Notes: generated by a model from the sequence alone, not told the origin. A DNA stretch of 64,000 nucleotides from RGIG1927 sp045546275 (GCA_045546275.1 JAZQCM010000006.1:1-64000), one strand, 5' to 3'. Shown: positions 1 to 9,913, counted from the first letter of the stretch. Made by a program: numbers and translations.

Positions 1-1
1 A

Positions 2-1780
2 GCTCCCGGTAAGGTTTACACAGTAAACTATGTTGCAAATGGTACAACTATCTACACATTTGAAGATATGGTTCCCTTTGGCCAGGTAGTTTACTCTGTT
101 CCTGCAGGTGACTTCTATCTTGCAACAGCTGGTAAGGCATATATCCTTAACAGCGCAGCAGCACAGAGTCACACAGCAGCTGCTGAAGACACAGTAACAG
201 AATTTACAGTTAATGTTACAATCGTAAGTGACAATGCTGTTCTTGGCGATACATTTGCTAACAACGATGGTTCTAACGACTGCAACAATACAGAAAACTT
301 GCTCTTCGTTGGTTCCTCCGGCATTTCTGACCCCGGTGACGCAGACGCAGACGCATCTGCAATGGCAAATAACGGTGGCAATGTTGGTTCTCCCAGAATC
401 CCCGTTCTTACATTCAATGTTCCTACAGTAGCAGATGGTCAGGCAGTTAAGCTTAACCTTTATGTTGCAAAGGCTAACCAGAACCTTAACAAGGGCGGCA
501 GCATGAAGCTTGCAGTTGGTACAGCTGACGTTGTTGTTGATGAAACACTTGGTTACAAGGCAGCTGACGTTGCAAACACAGCAAACGTTATCTGGTCTGA
601 CCAGATGTTCACAGCAACAGGTGATGCAGTGAGCGGCAGAATGCCCGTTGACGCTTGGGTAACAGTTGACGTTACAGAATTTGTAAAGGCAGCAAATTCC
701 GATACAATCACATTTACACTCTACGCTCCTACAGCAGGTGCTTACGTGGCTGATAGAGAAAAGACAGTTGCAGGCGGCGCTTACGAAGGTAAGGCAGCTT
801 ACATGGAAGTTGTAGACGCTTATGAAGTTGTAGTAACAGGCGCATCCAAGATTACAAGAAACGGTAACCTTGTTGATGGCAACACAGTTACAGCTTACGA
901 AGGCGCACAGATTAAGCTTTACGAAACAAGTAGTGAAACACCTGCCTTCACAAACGGCACAAAGGTTTACGCTACAGATAACACAACAGGTGAAACACCC
1001 TACATCACAGTTACAGGCAACGACGAATACTTTGCAGCAACAGTTGGTGTTGCTCCCGTTGACGGTGCACAGGTAAGAATTGGTGACGCAGTTGACGAAA
1101 ACGGTAAAGTAACAGCAGAAAGTGGTCTTCGTTTCATCACAACAGTTGACAAGAACAACTCTCTTGCAACAGTAGATGGTGCAACATTCGGTGTTGAAAT
1201 CACAGCTGAAGGCAGCAGTGCTGACCCCGTTGTTATTCCTGCAACATTGTGGCAGACAGAAGGTGAAGTATTCACATCTGCTCTTACAAACCTTGCAGTT
1301 TCTAACTTCAACCGTAAGTTCACAGCTACACCTTACGTAACAGCTGACGGTCAGACATTCTATGGCACACCTGTTACAAGAAGTATTTATCAGGTAGCAG
1401 CAGGTCTTCTCAATAAGAATACTGATGGTACTGAATATGATGAAAACTATGAGTCTAAGAGACTTTACGACGTTCTTAATGCATATGTAAACCAGACAGG
1501 TATCCGTCTTACACTTGCAGACAATGCGCTTGCTGCTCGTGTAGAAGGTACAGGTGCATACTCCGGTGCGGCATTCTTCACAGTTGGTGAAACAACAGTT
1601 GAAGGTACAAAGTACACAGTAACACTTACACCTGTTGGTGAAAACACAGTTATTAAGGATTACTGGAACGAATATGTAAGAATTAACAACAACAACAGCT
1701 CCGTTAAGGTTGCTACAGAGCTTGTAGCTAACGAAGACGGCACATATACTCTTACATTCGACACAGCTAACCTTGGCTAA
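2..1780 (+). CDS. Large secreted protein, 3' end only (CBM96/DNRLRE-like domain plus shared C-terminal module)
   Basis: The frame is open from base 2, so the start lies outside the window; 592 residues are visible. In order they show a beta-rich region, a DNRLRE/CBM96-like beta-sandwich (about residues 80-260), a short linker domain, and a C-terminal module of about 240 residues carrying GAQVRIG, GLRFITT, RKFTATPYVT, LNAYVNQTG and RINNNNS. The same module ends the proteins at 3392-9844 and 13999-19338. The domain order CBM96-linker-module is the same as in 3392-9844, so these are paralogous exoproteins. Carbohydrate binding is inferred from the DNRLRE-like part; the catalytic part, if any, is upstream of the window. 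The role of the C-terminal module is unknown; cell-surface attachment or secretion are guesses. A strong terminator follows at 1795. Confidence 0.85.
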   Translation, partial: APGKVYTVNYVANGTTIYTFEDMVPFGQVVYSVPAGDFYLATAGKAYILNSAAAQSHTAAAEDTVTEFTVNVTIVSDNAVLGDTFANNDGSNDCNNTENLLFVGSSGISDPGDADADASAMANNGGNVGSPRIPVLTFNVPTVADGQAVKLNLYVAKANQNLNKGGSMKLAVGTADVVVDETLGYKAADVANTANVIWSDQMFTATGDAVSGRMPVDAWVTVDVTEFVKAANSDTITFTLYAPTAGAYVADREKTVAGGAYEGKAAYMEVVDAYEVVVTGASKITRNGNLVDGNTVTAYEGAQIKLYETSSETPAFTNGTKVYATDNTTGETPYITVTGNDEYFAATVGVAPVDGAQVRIGDAVDENGKVTAESGLRFITTVDKNNSLATVDGATFGVEITAEGSSADPVVIPATLWQTEGEVFTSALTNLAVSNFNRKFTATPYVTADGQTFYGTPVTRSIYQVAAGLLNKNTDGTEYDENYESKRLYDVLNAYVNQTGIRLTLADNALAARVEGTGAYSGAAFFTVGETTVEGTKYTVTLTPVGENTVIKDYWNEYVRINNNNSSVKVATELVANEDGTYTLTFDTANLG

Positions 1781-1794
1781 TACTTTAGTCTAAA

Positions 1795-1826
1795 CATAAA
1801 AGCTCTCCTTCGGGAGAGCTTTTATG
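1795..1826 (+). terminator. Intrinsic terminator of the first secreted-protein gene
   Basis: A 14-bp perfect stem (CATAAAAGCTCTCC with its complement) closes on a TTCG tetraloop, 14 bases after the stop codon. The T-rich right arm acts as the U tract. Confidence 0.85.
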
Positions 1827-1855
1827 TTGACAAATCAAGCTAAAAGTAGTATAAT
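1827..1855 (+). promoter_or_regulatory. Sigma-A promoter of greA
   Basis: TTGACA (1827-1832) and TATAAT (1850-1855) are exact consensus boxes separated by 17 bases, 44 bases before the greA start codon. Confidence 0.9.
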
Positions 1856-1898
1856 ATAGCTTACGTGAATTAGAGAATTTAAAAGGAGCGAAAATGTA

Positions 1899-2372
1899 GT
1901 GGCAGATAAGGTTTTAATGACTGCAGAGGGTTTAGCAGCCCTTCAGGCAGAGCTTGATGAAAGAAAAACAACAAAAAGAAGAGAAATAAAAGAAGCTATC
2001 AAAGTGGCACGTGGTTACGGCGACTTGTCCGAAAACAGCGAATACGATGAAGCAAAGGACGCTCAGGCTCAGAACGAAATGCGTATTTCTGAAATTGAAG
2101 AAACATTGAAGCATGTTGAGCTTATTGACGAAACATCCTCTGGTTTTGACGGCGTTACAATTGGTTGCAAGGTTAAGGTTTACGACGTTGAATTTGACGA
2201 AGAAGTAACCTATAAAATTGTAGGCAGCACAGAAGCTAATCCTGCAAAGAGCAGAATTTCTAACGAATCCCCCGTTGGTAGTGCTCTTTTAGGCAAAAAG
2301 GTTGGCGACAAGGTTTCCGCTGTAACACCCATGGGCACACTTGAATTCGAAATCAGAGAAATTATTAAATAA
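1899..2372 (+). CDS. greA: Transcription elongation factor GreA
   Basis: GreA binds the RNA polymerase secondary channel and stimulates cleavage of backtracked transcripts. The 157-residue length is typical. An N-terminal coiled coil (about residues 1-75) carries the conserved stretch GDLSENSEYDEAKDAQ with the acidic tip residues, and a C-terminal FKBP-like domain follows, with SPVGSALLGKKVGD near the end. The start is GTG at 1899, about 10 bases after AAAAGGAG (1881-1888); an ATG at 1894 is followed at once by a stop and cannot be used. The gene is monocistronic, with a consensus promoter upstream and a bidirectional terminator downstream shared with the convergent Mrp-type gene. Confidence 0.97.
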   Translation: MADKVLMTAEGLAALQAELDERKTTKRREIKEAIKVARGYGDLSENSEYDEAKDAQAQNEMRISEIEETLKHVELIDETSSGFDGVTIGCKVKVYDVEFDEEVTYKIVGSTEANPAKSRISNESPVGSALLGKKVGDKVSAVTPMGTLEFEIREIIK

Positions 2373-2374
2373 TT

Positions 2375-2404
2375 AAAAAAGCAATCCGAAAGGATTGCTT
2401 TTTT
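2375..2404. terminator. Bidirectional intrinsic terminator between greA and the Mrp-type gene
   Basis: The inverted repeat AAAAAAGCAATCC / GGATTGCTTTTTT has A and T tracts on opposite sides. It can therefore end both greA (plus strand) and the convergent gene at 2408-3223. Confidence 0.85.
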
Positions 2405-2407
2405 AAT

Positions 2408-3223
2408 TTATAACACCTTAACAATATCATCCAGAAGACTGGTATCGGCCTGTTCAACCTGACCCAAGTCGCACATTGCTACAAATTTGGGGTCAATGGG
2501 AAGGGATGCAAACGCAGGAATATAGAATGCATCTGCAGTTGCCATTGCCTTGCTTTCGCCGAACACGGAAATCTTTTTGCCGCAGTCGGGACAAATAAGA
2601 TAGCTCATGTTTTCAACAAGACCCAATGTGGGAATATTCATTTTACGGGCCATATTAACGCTCTTACCCACAATCATAGCAACCAAATCCTGAGGTGTGG
2701 TTACAATAACTGCGCCATTTACAGGAAGTGACTGGAACACAGTTAAAGGAACATCCCCTGTTCCCGGAGGCATGTCAACAAAAAGATAGTCCAGTTCGCC
2801 CCAGCACACATCGGCCCAGAACTGCTTTACAGTGCCGCCAATAACAGGGCCACGCCATACAACAGGGTCCATTTCGTTTTCAAGCAGCATATTAAGGCTC
2901 ATAACCTTAATGCCAAGCGAGGTTGTAGCAGGCATAATGCCAAATTCGCTACCTTCAGCCTTTTGCTTTATACCAAATGCCTTGGGGATGGAGGGACCTG
3001 TAATGTCGGCGTCTAAAATGCCAACCTTTTTGCCCTGCTTTGCCATTGCAACCGCTAAAAGGCTTGTAACCGAGGATTTACCCACGCCACCCTTACCGCT
3101 CATAACGGCTATAACCTTGCCGATTTTAGAAAATTCGTTGCAGTTTTCAAGAAAAGACTGGGGAGCTGTACGACTGCTGCAGTTTTCACCACAGGAGGAA
3201 CAGTTGTTGTTACATTCGCTCAT
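2408..3223 (-). CDS. Mrp/NBP35-family P-loop ATPase (iron-sulfur carrier)
   Basis: This family binds and transfers Fe-S clusters in the cytoplasm. The 271-residue protein has the deviant Walker A motif GKGGVGKSS (about residues 44-52), the family signature PPGTGD, and a C-terminal CPDCGKK motif whose CxxC pair bridges a cluster between subunits. The N-terminus is unusually cysteine-rich (CNNNCSSCGENCSS), an extra cluster-like motif found in NBP35-like members. I place the start at 3223 because TTAAAAGGAG sits 7 bases upstream; a longer frame from 3244 would put that site inside the gene. It is monocistronic, with promoter boxes at 3254-3282. The gene names mrp and apbC are both used for this family. 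Confidence 0.93.
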   Translation of the reverse strand: MSECNNNCSSCGENCSSRTAPQSFLENCNEFSKIGKVIAVMSGKGGVGKSSVTSLLAVAMAKQGKKVGILDADITGPSIPKAFGIKQKAEGSEFGIMPATTSLGIKVMSLNMLLENEMDPVVWRGPVIGGTVKQFWADVCWGELDYLFVDMPPGTGDVPLTVFQSLPVNGAVIVTTPQDLVAMIVGKSVNMARKMNIPTLGLVENMSYLICPDCGKKISVFGESKAMATADAFYIPAFASLPIDPKFVAMCDLGQVEQADTSLLDDIVKVL

Positions 3224-3253
3224 AATAATTCTCCTTTTAAACATATTAAGTTT

Positions 3254-3282
3254 ATTATATACCTATTATGCCCCAAAGTCAA
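3254..3282 (-). promoter_or_regulatory. Sigma-A promoter of the Mrp-type gene
   Basis: On the minus strand TTGACT (3277-3282) and TATAAT (3254-3259) are separated by 17 bases, about 30 bases before the chosen start. Confidence 0.85.
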
Positions 3283-3331
3283 GAAAGTGGATTCACATAC
3301 AAAAGAGCAATAATCGTACACAAAATTATTA

Positions 3332-3360
3332 TTGAAAAATATGAAAAAATGTGATATGCT
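3332..3360 (+). promoter_or_regulatory. Promoter of the DUF6055 exoprotein
   Basis: TTGAAA (3332-3337), 17 bases, then TATGCT (3355-3360), giving a short leader before the ATG at 3392. Confidence 0.7.
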
Positions 3361-3391
3361 TAACTAAACATTTTTGTACGGAGGTGCTAAT

Positions 3392-6300
3392 ATGAGGAAG
3401 TTAAAAGAACTTCTATCTATTTTTGTGACAATTGCAATCGTTTTGTCGCTTTGCCCTTATGTAAGCTTTGCGGCAGATGTAGCCTATTTGACCCGTGATT
3501 TGAATGCAGGCGGTTCAACTGAGGTAAAGCTTGCTGATTATCAAACCTATGAAACTGACCATTTTGTGGTTATTTACGACACCGATGGTGCAAATACCAT
3601 CTCAGAAAGCCAGCTTTCGACTCTGGGAAGTACCTTAGAGAACTGCTGGGCACTTTTTATTGACAAAATGGGCATGGAGCCCACAAGCACATCAGTGCAT
3701 GATAGTGGCGATAAAGAAACCCAGTATAAAACAAACGTAGTTGTTATGGGTACCGGTGTTGACCACTATGAGCTTGGTGCAGGCGAATGGGGTGCATACG
3801 GCTCGGTAGACTCTGCAGGCTACCCTTACTTTATGTGCTCTGTAACCGCTATTACCTCGCCTACGGTTGTTGCCCATGAATTTGGTCACGCTGTGCACTA
3901 TGCTCAGGGCGACAATGCATGGGAAAACAACATTTTCCTCGGCCCTTGGTTTGAGGCTGTTGCGAACTGGTTTGCAGAGCAGTATATTTATGAGTATATG
4001 GACTCTACCACAACACAGATGTCGCATTTATATTTGAGAGAAAGCCATCTTACAAAGATGAATGGCCGTGGATACTACGAAGCATGGCCCATACTTCAAT
4101 ACCTCACAGAGGACCCCGATAACACAGGAGTGTATGGCTCCACCTTTGTGCAGAAGCTCCTTGCGTATGACTCCGGAAGTGTAAGTACACTCTTCTGGGA
4201 AGTGTTGGAGGCTAATAACGGTGACTTGACAGTTGCGGACACAGTTGGTATGTACGCTTCTCACATAGCCGATCTGGACTTTAACAACAAATCAAGATAC
4301 GACACAGCAATAAACAATGTGATGAACGGCAGCTTTTTCTGGCAGCAGAGATACACAATGCTTGAAGCAAAGGGCGAAGAGGCAAACACATATGTAGTTC
4401 CTCCCGAAAGAGTGCCTCAGGCAATGGGCTACAATGTTATCCCTCTTGATTTTACAGCCGGCACAGTTTCTGTTACGCTGAACAGCGAAACAGACGTGGA
4501 AGGCGCTGACTGGAGAGCAAGGCTTGTTAAGGTATCAAGCAGCGGAACCAGCACATACTCCGACCTCTTCAGTGACGGAGAAACAATGAACATTACTGCA
4601 TCAAGCAGTGATGAACTTTATCTTACAGTTGCGGCGACTCCCTCTCTTGACACTATGAGCCGCCATACCATCACAGGTTGGGCAACACATTCAACAGAAG
4701 CAAACTTCCCCTATGAAGCAAAAATCCAGTATCCCTATTCTGTAACACTGAGTGGTGCTACACCTATGAGCCGTCCTACACCCGGTGGTACTTTCAGAAC
4801 ACACTCCAACGGTGGCGGTAAGGTTAGTTATACAGCTTCTGTTGCATCAACTGCATACGTTGGCCCCAACGCAGTTGTTATGGGCAATGCAACAGTAAGG
4901 GACAATGCAATCATTGACGGTTATGCGATAGTTTCCGGCAATGCAACTGTCAGTGGCAACGCATACGTTGGTGACTATGCAGTGCTCTTTGACCGTGCTG
5001 AAGTTACCGACAATGCCCGTGTTATTGAAAACGCATGTCTTTATGTTGACTATACTGCTAAGGGCAATGCTGTTATAAAGGGCTCTACGTTAGGTCTTTA
5101 CAACGGTACAGCAGGTGGTGAAGCGGTTACCTACGGTGACTTCTTTGAAGACGCAGGCCTTACAATTGCAGGTGGTACATTTTCAGGCTACCATACTGCA
5201 AACGACAGTACATATTCCAAGACTATTCAGTCTGCTTATGTTCGTCCCTACGTTGTAAATCTTCGTTCAAGATACGAATTTGAAGAAAACCTCCGTGATA
5301 CATATTCCTACACAGACCTTTACGGTGTTAATGTAGAATATGAGGACGGATGCGCTAAGTTTGACGGAGGTAATTATGTAATCCTTGATTCTTCAGCACT
5401 TTATTACGACAATAGCAAGATAACAGTTGGTGTGACAGGCACAGGTACAGCGCTTACATTAGGTAGCCTTGCGCTTGAAGTCAATAGCGGTGGTGTTACA
5501 TTTGGTGGTGCAAATGTTTCCTGCAGTGATAAGGTCAAAGAAATTGAAATAACACTTGACGGCACAAACATAACTCTTACAGTCAACGGTGTTGAGAGCA
5601 GCGTAAGCAATGCTACAACTCTTACAGATTGCGCTATGGCAGGCGACAGCTACATAGGCAAAGGCTTTACAGGCGCTGTTGACTATGTGAGAATTTACGA
5701 TATGGGCTACGAATACTCCTCCACGGATATCGGCAATATGGAGGGCAATTTTGTCCCCGAGGTTGACAGCGTTGGTGATGGCTCAACAGGTATGCTTAAT
5801 TCCAACACAGAAAACATTAACTCCACCTGGTATGGCTGGAGCAGTACAAGTAGCAATGTAACAGTTGACGGCGGACTCAATATTACAGGTGCAGTTACAT
5901 GCTCTATTAAGTCTCCCGCAATCGAAACCGACAAATTTGTTATTGAATTTACCCCCTCGGGTGGCTCGGCTTACCCCGACCATGGTATACTCGACACTGA
6001 CGGTGAAACTGTGCTTTTCGCTCATCGCTATGCAACTGATGCTAAAGCAATTCATGTGGGCAGAGGCGAAATAAATTCCTCTATCCGAGGAACCGATTCT
6101 GTTTCTGACACAACAGGTCAGGCAAGATTAACAAACTTTGCAGGTGAACGCCTTGCTTCCGGAACACTCCGTACAGACAGAAGTGCCGTAAGCTTTGCAA
6201 ACGGCGAAAGAGTACGCATCGTTGCTGAAAACAGAACCTGGGATGCAACACTTAGTGAAGAATTTGCAAAGAGTGAAAACTACACCGATAATCTTGCAGC

Positions 6301-9300
6301 TTTGGCAGAGGGTGACAGCGTCTACACAGTTACTTACGGTACTTTGGACGAATACGGTCTTTTCACACCTGTAAGTGTGAGCGTATATACAGGTAGCTTT
6401 ACAGGCTTTGGCGGCTTTAAGACAGCAGGCGGTACAAGTGGTGTTACGGTAAGCTATAAGGATATTGTAATTTACGCAGACGCAGGGGAAGCAACGGTTG
6501 TTACTGTAACATACCTTGCAGGAGGCGAAAAAGTAAAAACCGTTACAAAAAAATCAGGTGCAACATTCCCCGAAGTGTACATATACGAAAACGGCGTTAA
6601 CGAAATATACTATGCCGAAGGCACCACATATACAATTGACACAGAAGTAGACATGACCTCGCTTTCAGGAGGCGGATTAGATGTTGGCACCTGCTTTGAA
6701 ACAGAAAATGGTGCAGCATACAAGACAACCACCGAAAACCTCATTGCAAACGGTGATTTTGCAAACAATCTTACAGGTTGGTACAACTCAGCAGGCGGTG
6801 AAGCAGCATCAAGCTACTTTACAGTAAATACTGACGGTACAATCACTGCAAAGGCATCAAATGGTGCAACAGGTGAAGGCTCACTTTACCGTGCATGGGA
6901 TGTTGAGGTGGGCAAAACATATGTGCTTACATATACATCCGATGTTGAAAATCAGTTCCACGTAGTTTCGCAGAAAAACGATATTTCTGCTACAAATGAC
7001 GGTACGATAATTGGTACAGGCAGACAAGGAGAAAACTACTTCGTATTTACTGCCGAAAAGGAATATGTACAGATTAACTTTCGTTGGCTCGGCTCCTCCA
7101 ACACAATCGGTAACTTTGGTTTATACGAGGTTACAAGTGCTGAAAGTGACAGAGTAGTTACAACAATTAAGTTTATGAGCGGCACAACTGAGATTGGCAG
7201 CACTACAGTAAACGGATTTAAGGGTGATGTTATTGACCTTACTGACATTGCAATTGTTCCCGAGGCAATAACATACTCAGGTAGTGTTTACACAAAGGAT
7301 TCCGGGAATGCTGAAAGCTACACAGTAAATGCAACAGGAACGGTTACAATCACTTATACTGAAAGTAACATTCAGTCTATTGAAACAGTTTCCGCAACAG
7401 TTATAGGCGATAATCTGCCTGTTTTACCCACAACACTCACCGCAACAACAAGCGATGGTACAATGGAGGTTGACGTTGAATGGGATTTTTCAACACTTGA
7501 AGTGGGCGAAAACACTGTTTACGGTACCGTAAGCGGCACAACGCTTAAAGCAGAGGCAAGCGTTACAGTATTGGCAGAAAGCTTTATTGTTGCTGATTTG
7601 TCCTCCTATACTTCACAGAGTGCGGCAAAGAGTGGAGCGACAAAATTTCCTCTTGCGATGACAGGTGAATTTTATATTGAAATGGATGTTACTTATGCAT
7701 CCTTTGGCGATTTCTGGATTACATTATTTACATCAAGTGATGTAGGATTTTTCAGCAAGGAGCAGGTGGCGTTAGGTCACAACGCATCGGCAGGTTTCCG
7801 CCCTGTTAACGGCAACGGTTCAGGTGGCAGAACATCAAGCGATACAAACCTTACAACTGTTTCAACGGGAACAACCTACCGTATTTTGGTTAAGGCTGAT
7901 GCTTCAACAGACAAGTATACAGTAACTATTACTAAACCTGATGGAACAAGCTACACAGCAACAGATTTCGGCTTCAGACGAAATGCAACATCTATAGACT
8001 CTATTGTAATGTTCCGTAATGGTGGTTCATCAGGTGCAGCAACAGCAACCAACGTCAAGGTTTACTATCCCGGTTACGCAACAGCAAGCTTTGTAACCAA
8101 AGACGGCACATTGGTACGAGAAATTTCCGGTGATGTACAAAGTGGCTCCTTCACAGTTAGCGAAACAGTTGGTTTTGTAATTGACGATGAAGGAAAAGGT
8201 CACTATTATCAGATTCCCGAAACAATTGTTAATGAAGACGTTACAGTTGTTGTAGAAGAGCATGATGGTATGTACCCTGTTTTAGAGGATGCTTACGTTC
8301 AGGGCACAACAGTTTATGGTATAAATGCAACTGACACAAACAGCATATTTATCGCAGCAGTTGGCGGCAATGACCGTGCACCTTTGCAGGATGCAGACGG
8401 AAACAATCTCCGTGGCAGTAAAGACCCCTCAACCCTGGGTACATCAAGGGTTGGCTTGTTCCAATTCCCTGTATTAGAGATAGAAGACGGTAAAGCGGCT
8501 ATTGCTCACTTCTACGTTCGTTCGTGGCACGGCAATACTTTCTCCAACTCTAATGATTCTATCCGTATGGCAGGCTATGCTGTAAATGATGACGCTTGGC
8601 TTACAGGCACCTGTACAGCGGCTAATCTTACACTTTTGGAAGGTCAGACAAACCCGATCTTTACTTCAAGAAGCACAAACACTCAAGGTTATATCACTCT
8701 TGATATAACAGAAGCTATGAAGGCAGCTCAAAGAAAGGGTCTTGAAACAATAACAATCCGTCTTAATGCGGCTTGGGGTGCGGCTTACATTGCAGAAAGA
8801 GAAGCGTCCGTTGCAGGCGGCACATACGAGGGTAAGGCAGCGTATTTAACAGTTGAAGAGGGTACCTACATTACAGTATCCGGTGCAACAAAGGTAACTA
8901 AGGACGGCTCATTAATGAGTGCCCCCGAAGATGGTGTTACAATCGTAGACGATAGCGCGGTTAAAATGTATACAGAAAGCACTACAGCCGTTGCCTTCAC
9001 AAACGGCACAAAGGTTTATAAGGTAACAGACGGTGTAACAGAAGCAATCGCACCTGAAGAGGGCGGCTATTACCCGGCCTCTGTTGGTATTAATTCCATC
9101 GACGGAGCACAGGTAAGAATAGGCTCAGGCGTTGACGAAAATGGCAAGGTAGGCGATGGTAGCGGCTTGAGATTTATAACACAGCTTGACCGTTCTGACA
9201 GCCTGGCAACAGTTGAGGGTGCAACCTATGGTGTTAAGATTACAGCGGAAGGCAGCTCTGCTGAAGCGGTTGATATTCCTGCCGAAAAGTGGCAGAGCAC

Positions 9301-9844
9301 AGATGTGTTCACAACTGCTGTTACAAACCTTGCAACAACAAACTACAACCGTAACTTTACTGCAACACCTTACATTACAGTTGATGGGCAGACCTTTGAA
9401 GGAACGCCTGTTACAAGAAGTATCTATAAGGTCGCGGCAGGCATTTTAATAAATGGCTATACGAAGGACAACGCAACAGGTGAGGATAAGACAGGCACGG
9501 TATATGAGCTTACAGATGTGCTCGTTGATGTGCTGAATGCCTATGTTAACCAGACAGGTGTCCGCCTTACTTTAGCAAGTGACGGTACGATTACAGCAAG
9601 AACTGAGGGCACGGGTGCCTATACAGGCGATTTATTCTTTGACGTAAGCCGTGTTGACAACGGTGACGGTAGCTATACAGTAACCGTTATACCCTCCGAA
9701 AATGCTGAAATTAAAGCATGGTGGAAGGAATACGTGAGAATTAATAATAACAATTCACAGGTTGTAAATATGATTACCGATGATTCTATTTCAGAGGATG
9801 GTACACTCACATTTACATTTACACCTGTAAGCGCTGCAGAATAG
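3392..9844 (+). CDS. Giant secreted multidomain protein with DUF6055/Svx-like metallopeptidase domain
   Basis: This 2150-residue protein starts at ATG 3392, preceded by GGAGGTG at 3380-3386; a TTG at 3374 would put that site inside the gene. A signal peptide covers residues 1-28. Residues 40-330 resemble DUF6055 (Svx/AvrXca-type exoproteins) with the zinc motif HEFGH at 162-166 and a plausible third ligand E188 in FEAVANW. Then come an imperfect hexapeptide repeat region rich in GNA and DNA steps, likely a left-handed beta helix (about 487-570), a LamG-like domain (about 627-775), several beta-sandwich domains including a CBM4/9-like and an Ig-like one, a CBM96/DNRLRE-like domain (about 1630-1825), and the ~240-residue C-terminal module shared with the genes at 2-1780 and 13999-19338. 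The likely role is extracellular degradation of a protein or glycoprotein; the substrate is unknown. The gene is alone between its own promoter and terminator. Confidence 0.85.
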   Translation: MRKLKELLSIFVTIAIVLSLCPYVSFAADVAYLTRDLNAGGSTEVKLADYQTYETDHFVVIYDTDGANTISESQLSTLGSTLENCWALFIDKMGMEPTSTSVHDSGDKETQYKTNVVVMGTGVDHYELGAGEWGAYGSVDSAGYPYFMCSVTAITSPTVVAHEFGHAVHYAQGDNAWENNIFLGPWFEAVANWFAEQYIYEYMDSTTTQMSHLYLRESHLTKMNGRGYYEAWPILQYLTEDPDNTGVYGSTFVQKLLAYDSGSVSTLFWEVLEANNGDLTVADTVGMYASHIADLDFNNKSRYDTAINNVMNGSFFWQQRYTMLEAKGEEANTYVVPPERVPQAMGYNVIPLDFTAGTVSVTLNSETDVEGADWRARLVKVSSSGTSTYSDLFSDGETMNITASSSDELYLTVAATPSLDTMSRHTITGWATHSTEANFPYEAKIQYPYSVTLSGATPMSRPTPGGTFRTHSNGGGKVSYTASVASTAYVGPNAVVMGNATVRDNAIIDGYAIVSGNATVSGNAYVGDYAVLFDRAEVTDNARVIENACLYVDYTAKGNAVIKGSTLGLYNGTAGGEAVTYGDFFEDAGLTIAGGTFSGYHTANDSTYSKTIQSAYVRPYVVNLRSRYEFEENLRDTYSYTDLYGVNVEYEDGCAKFDGGNYVILDSSALYYDNSKITVGVTGTGTALTLGSLALEVNSGGVTFGGANVSCSDKVKEIEITLDGTNITLTVNGVESSVSNATTLTDCAMAGDSYIGKGFTGAVDYVRIYDMGYEYSSTDIGNMEGNFVPEVDSVGDGSTGMLNSNTENINSTWYGWSSTSSNVTVDGGLNITGAVTCSIKSPAIETDKFVIEFTPSGGSAYPDHGILDTDGETVLFAHRYATDAKAIHVGRGEINSSIRGTDSVSDTTGQARLTNFAGERLASGTLRTDRSAVSFANGERVRIVAENRTWDATLSEEFAKSENYTDNLAALAEGDSVYTVTYGTLDEYGLFTPVSVSVYTGSFTGFGGFKTAGGTSGVTVSYKDIVIYADAGEATVVTVTYLAGGEKVKTVTKKSGATFPEVYIYENGVNEIYYAEGTTYTIDTEVDMTSLSGGGLDVGTCFETENGAAYKTTTENLIANGDFANNLTGWYNSAGGEAASSYFTVNTDGTITAKASNGATGEGSLYRAWDVEVGKTYVLTYTSDVENQFHVVSQKNDISATNDGTIIGTGRQGENYFVFTAEKEYVQINFRWLGSSNTIGNFGLYEVTSAESDRVVTTIKFMSGTTEIGSTTVNGFKGDVIDLTDIAIVPEAITYSGSVYTKDSGNAESYTVNATGTVTITYTESNIQSIETVSATVIGDNLPVLPTTLTATTSDGTMEVDVEWDFSTLEVGENTVYGTVSGTTLKAEASVTVLAESFIVADLSSYTSQSAAKSGATKFPLAMTGEFYIEMDVTYASFGDFWITLFTSSDVGFFSKEQVALGHNASAGFRPVNGNGSGGRTSSDTNLTTVSTGTTYRILVKADASTDKYTVTITKPDGTSYTATDFGFRRNATSIDSIVMFRNGGSSGAATATNVKVYYPGYATASFVTKDGTLVREISGDVQSGSFTVSETVGFVIDDEGKGHYYQIPETIVNEDVTVVVEEHDGMYPVLEDAYVQGTTVYGINATDTNSIFIAAVGGNDRAPLQDADGNNLRGSKDPSTLGTSRVGLFQFPVLEIEDGKAAIAHFYVRSWHGNTFSNSNDSIRMAGYAVNDDAWLTGTCTAANLTLLEGQTNPIFTSRSTNTQGYITLDITEAMKAAQRKGLETITIRLNAAWGAAYIAEREASVAGGTYEGKAAYLTVEEGTYITVSGATKVTKDGSLMSAPEDGVTIVDDSAVKMYTESTTAVAFTNGTKVYKVTDGVTEAIAPEEGGYYPASVGINSIDGAQVRIGSGVDENGKVGDGSGLRFITQLDRSDSLATVEGATYGVKITAEGSSAEAVDIPAEKWQSTDVFTTAVTNLATTNYNRNFTATPYITVDGQTFEGTPVTRSIYKVAAGILINGYTKDNATGEDKTGTVYELTDVLVDVLNAYVNQTGVRLTLASDGTITARTEGTGAYTGDLFFDVSRVDNGDGSYTVTVIPSENAEIKAWWKEYVRINNNNSQVVNMITDDSISEDGTLTFTFTPVSAAE

Positions 9845-9848
9845 AAAT

Positions 9849-9877
9849 AAGCCCCCAAGGCTCAGCCTTGGGGGCTT
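9849..9877 (+). terminator. Intrinsic terminator of the DUF6055 gene
   Basis: AAGCCCCCAAGGC and its complement pair around a TCA loop, a 13-bp GC-rich stem 4 bases after the stop codon. Confidence 0.85.
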
Positions 9878-9885
9878 TATAACTA

Positions 9886-9913
9886 AAAAAGCACTTCCGA
9901 AGAAGTGCTTTTT
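9886..9913 (-). terminator. Intrinsic terminator of the distal tRNA-Glu
   Basis: A 12-bp stem (AAAAAGCACTTC and complement, loop CGAA) lies directly at the 3' end of the minus-strand tRNA. The + strand A run gives the U tract. The same hairpin follows the other tRNA-Glu copy. Confidence 0.8.
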
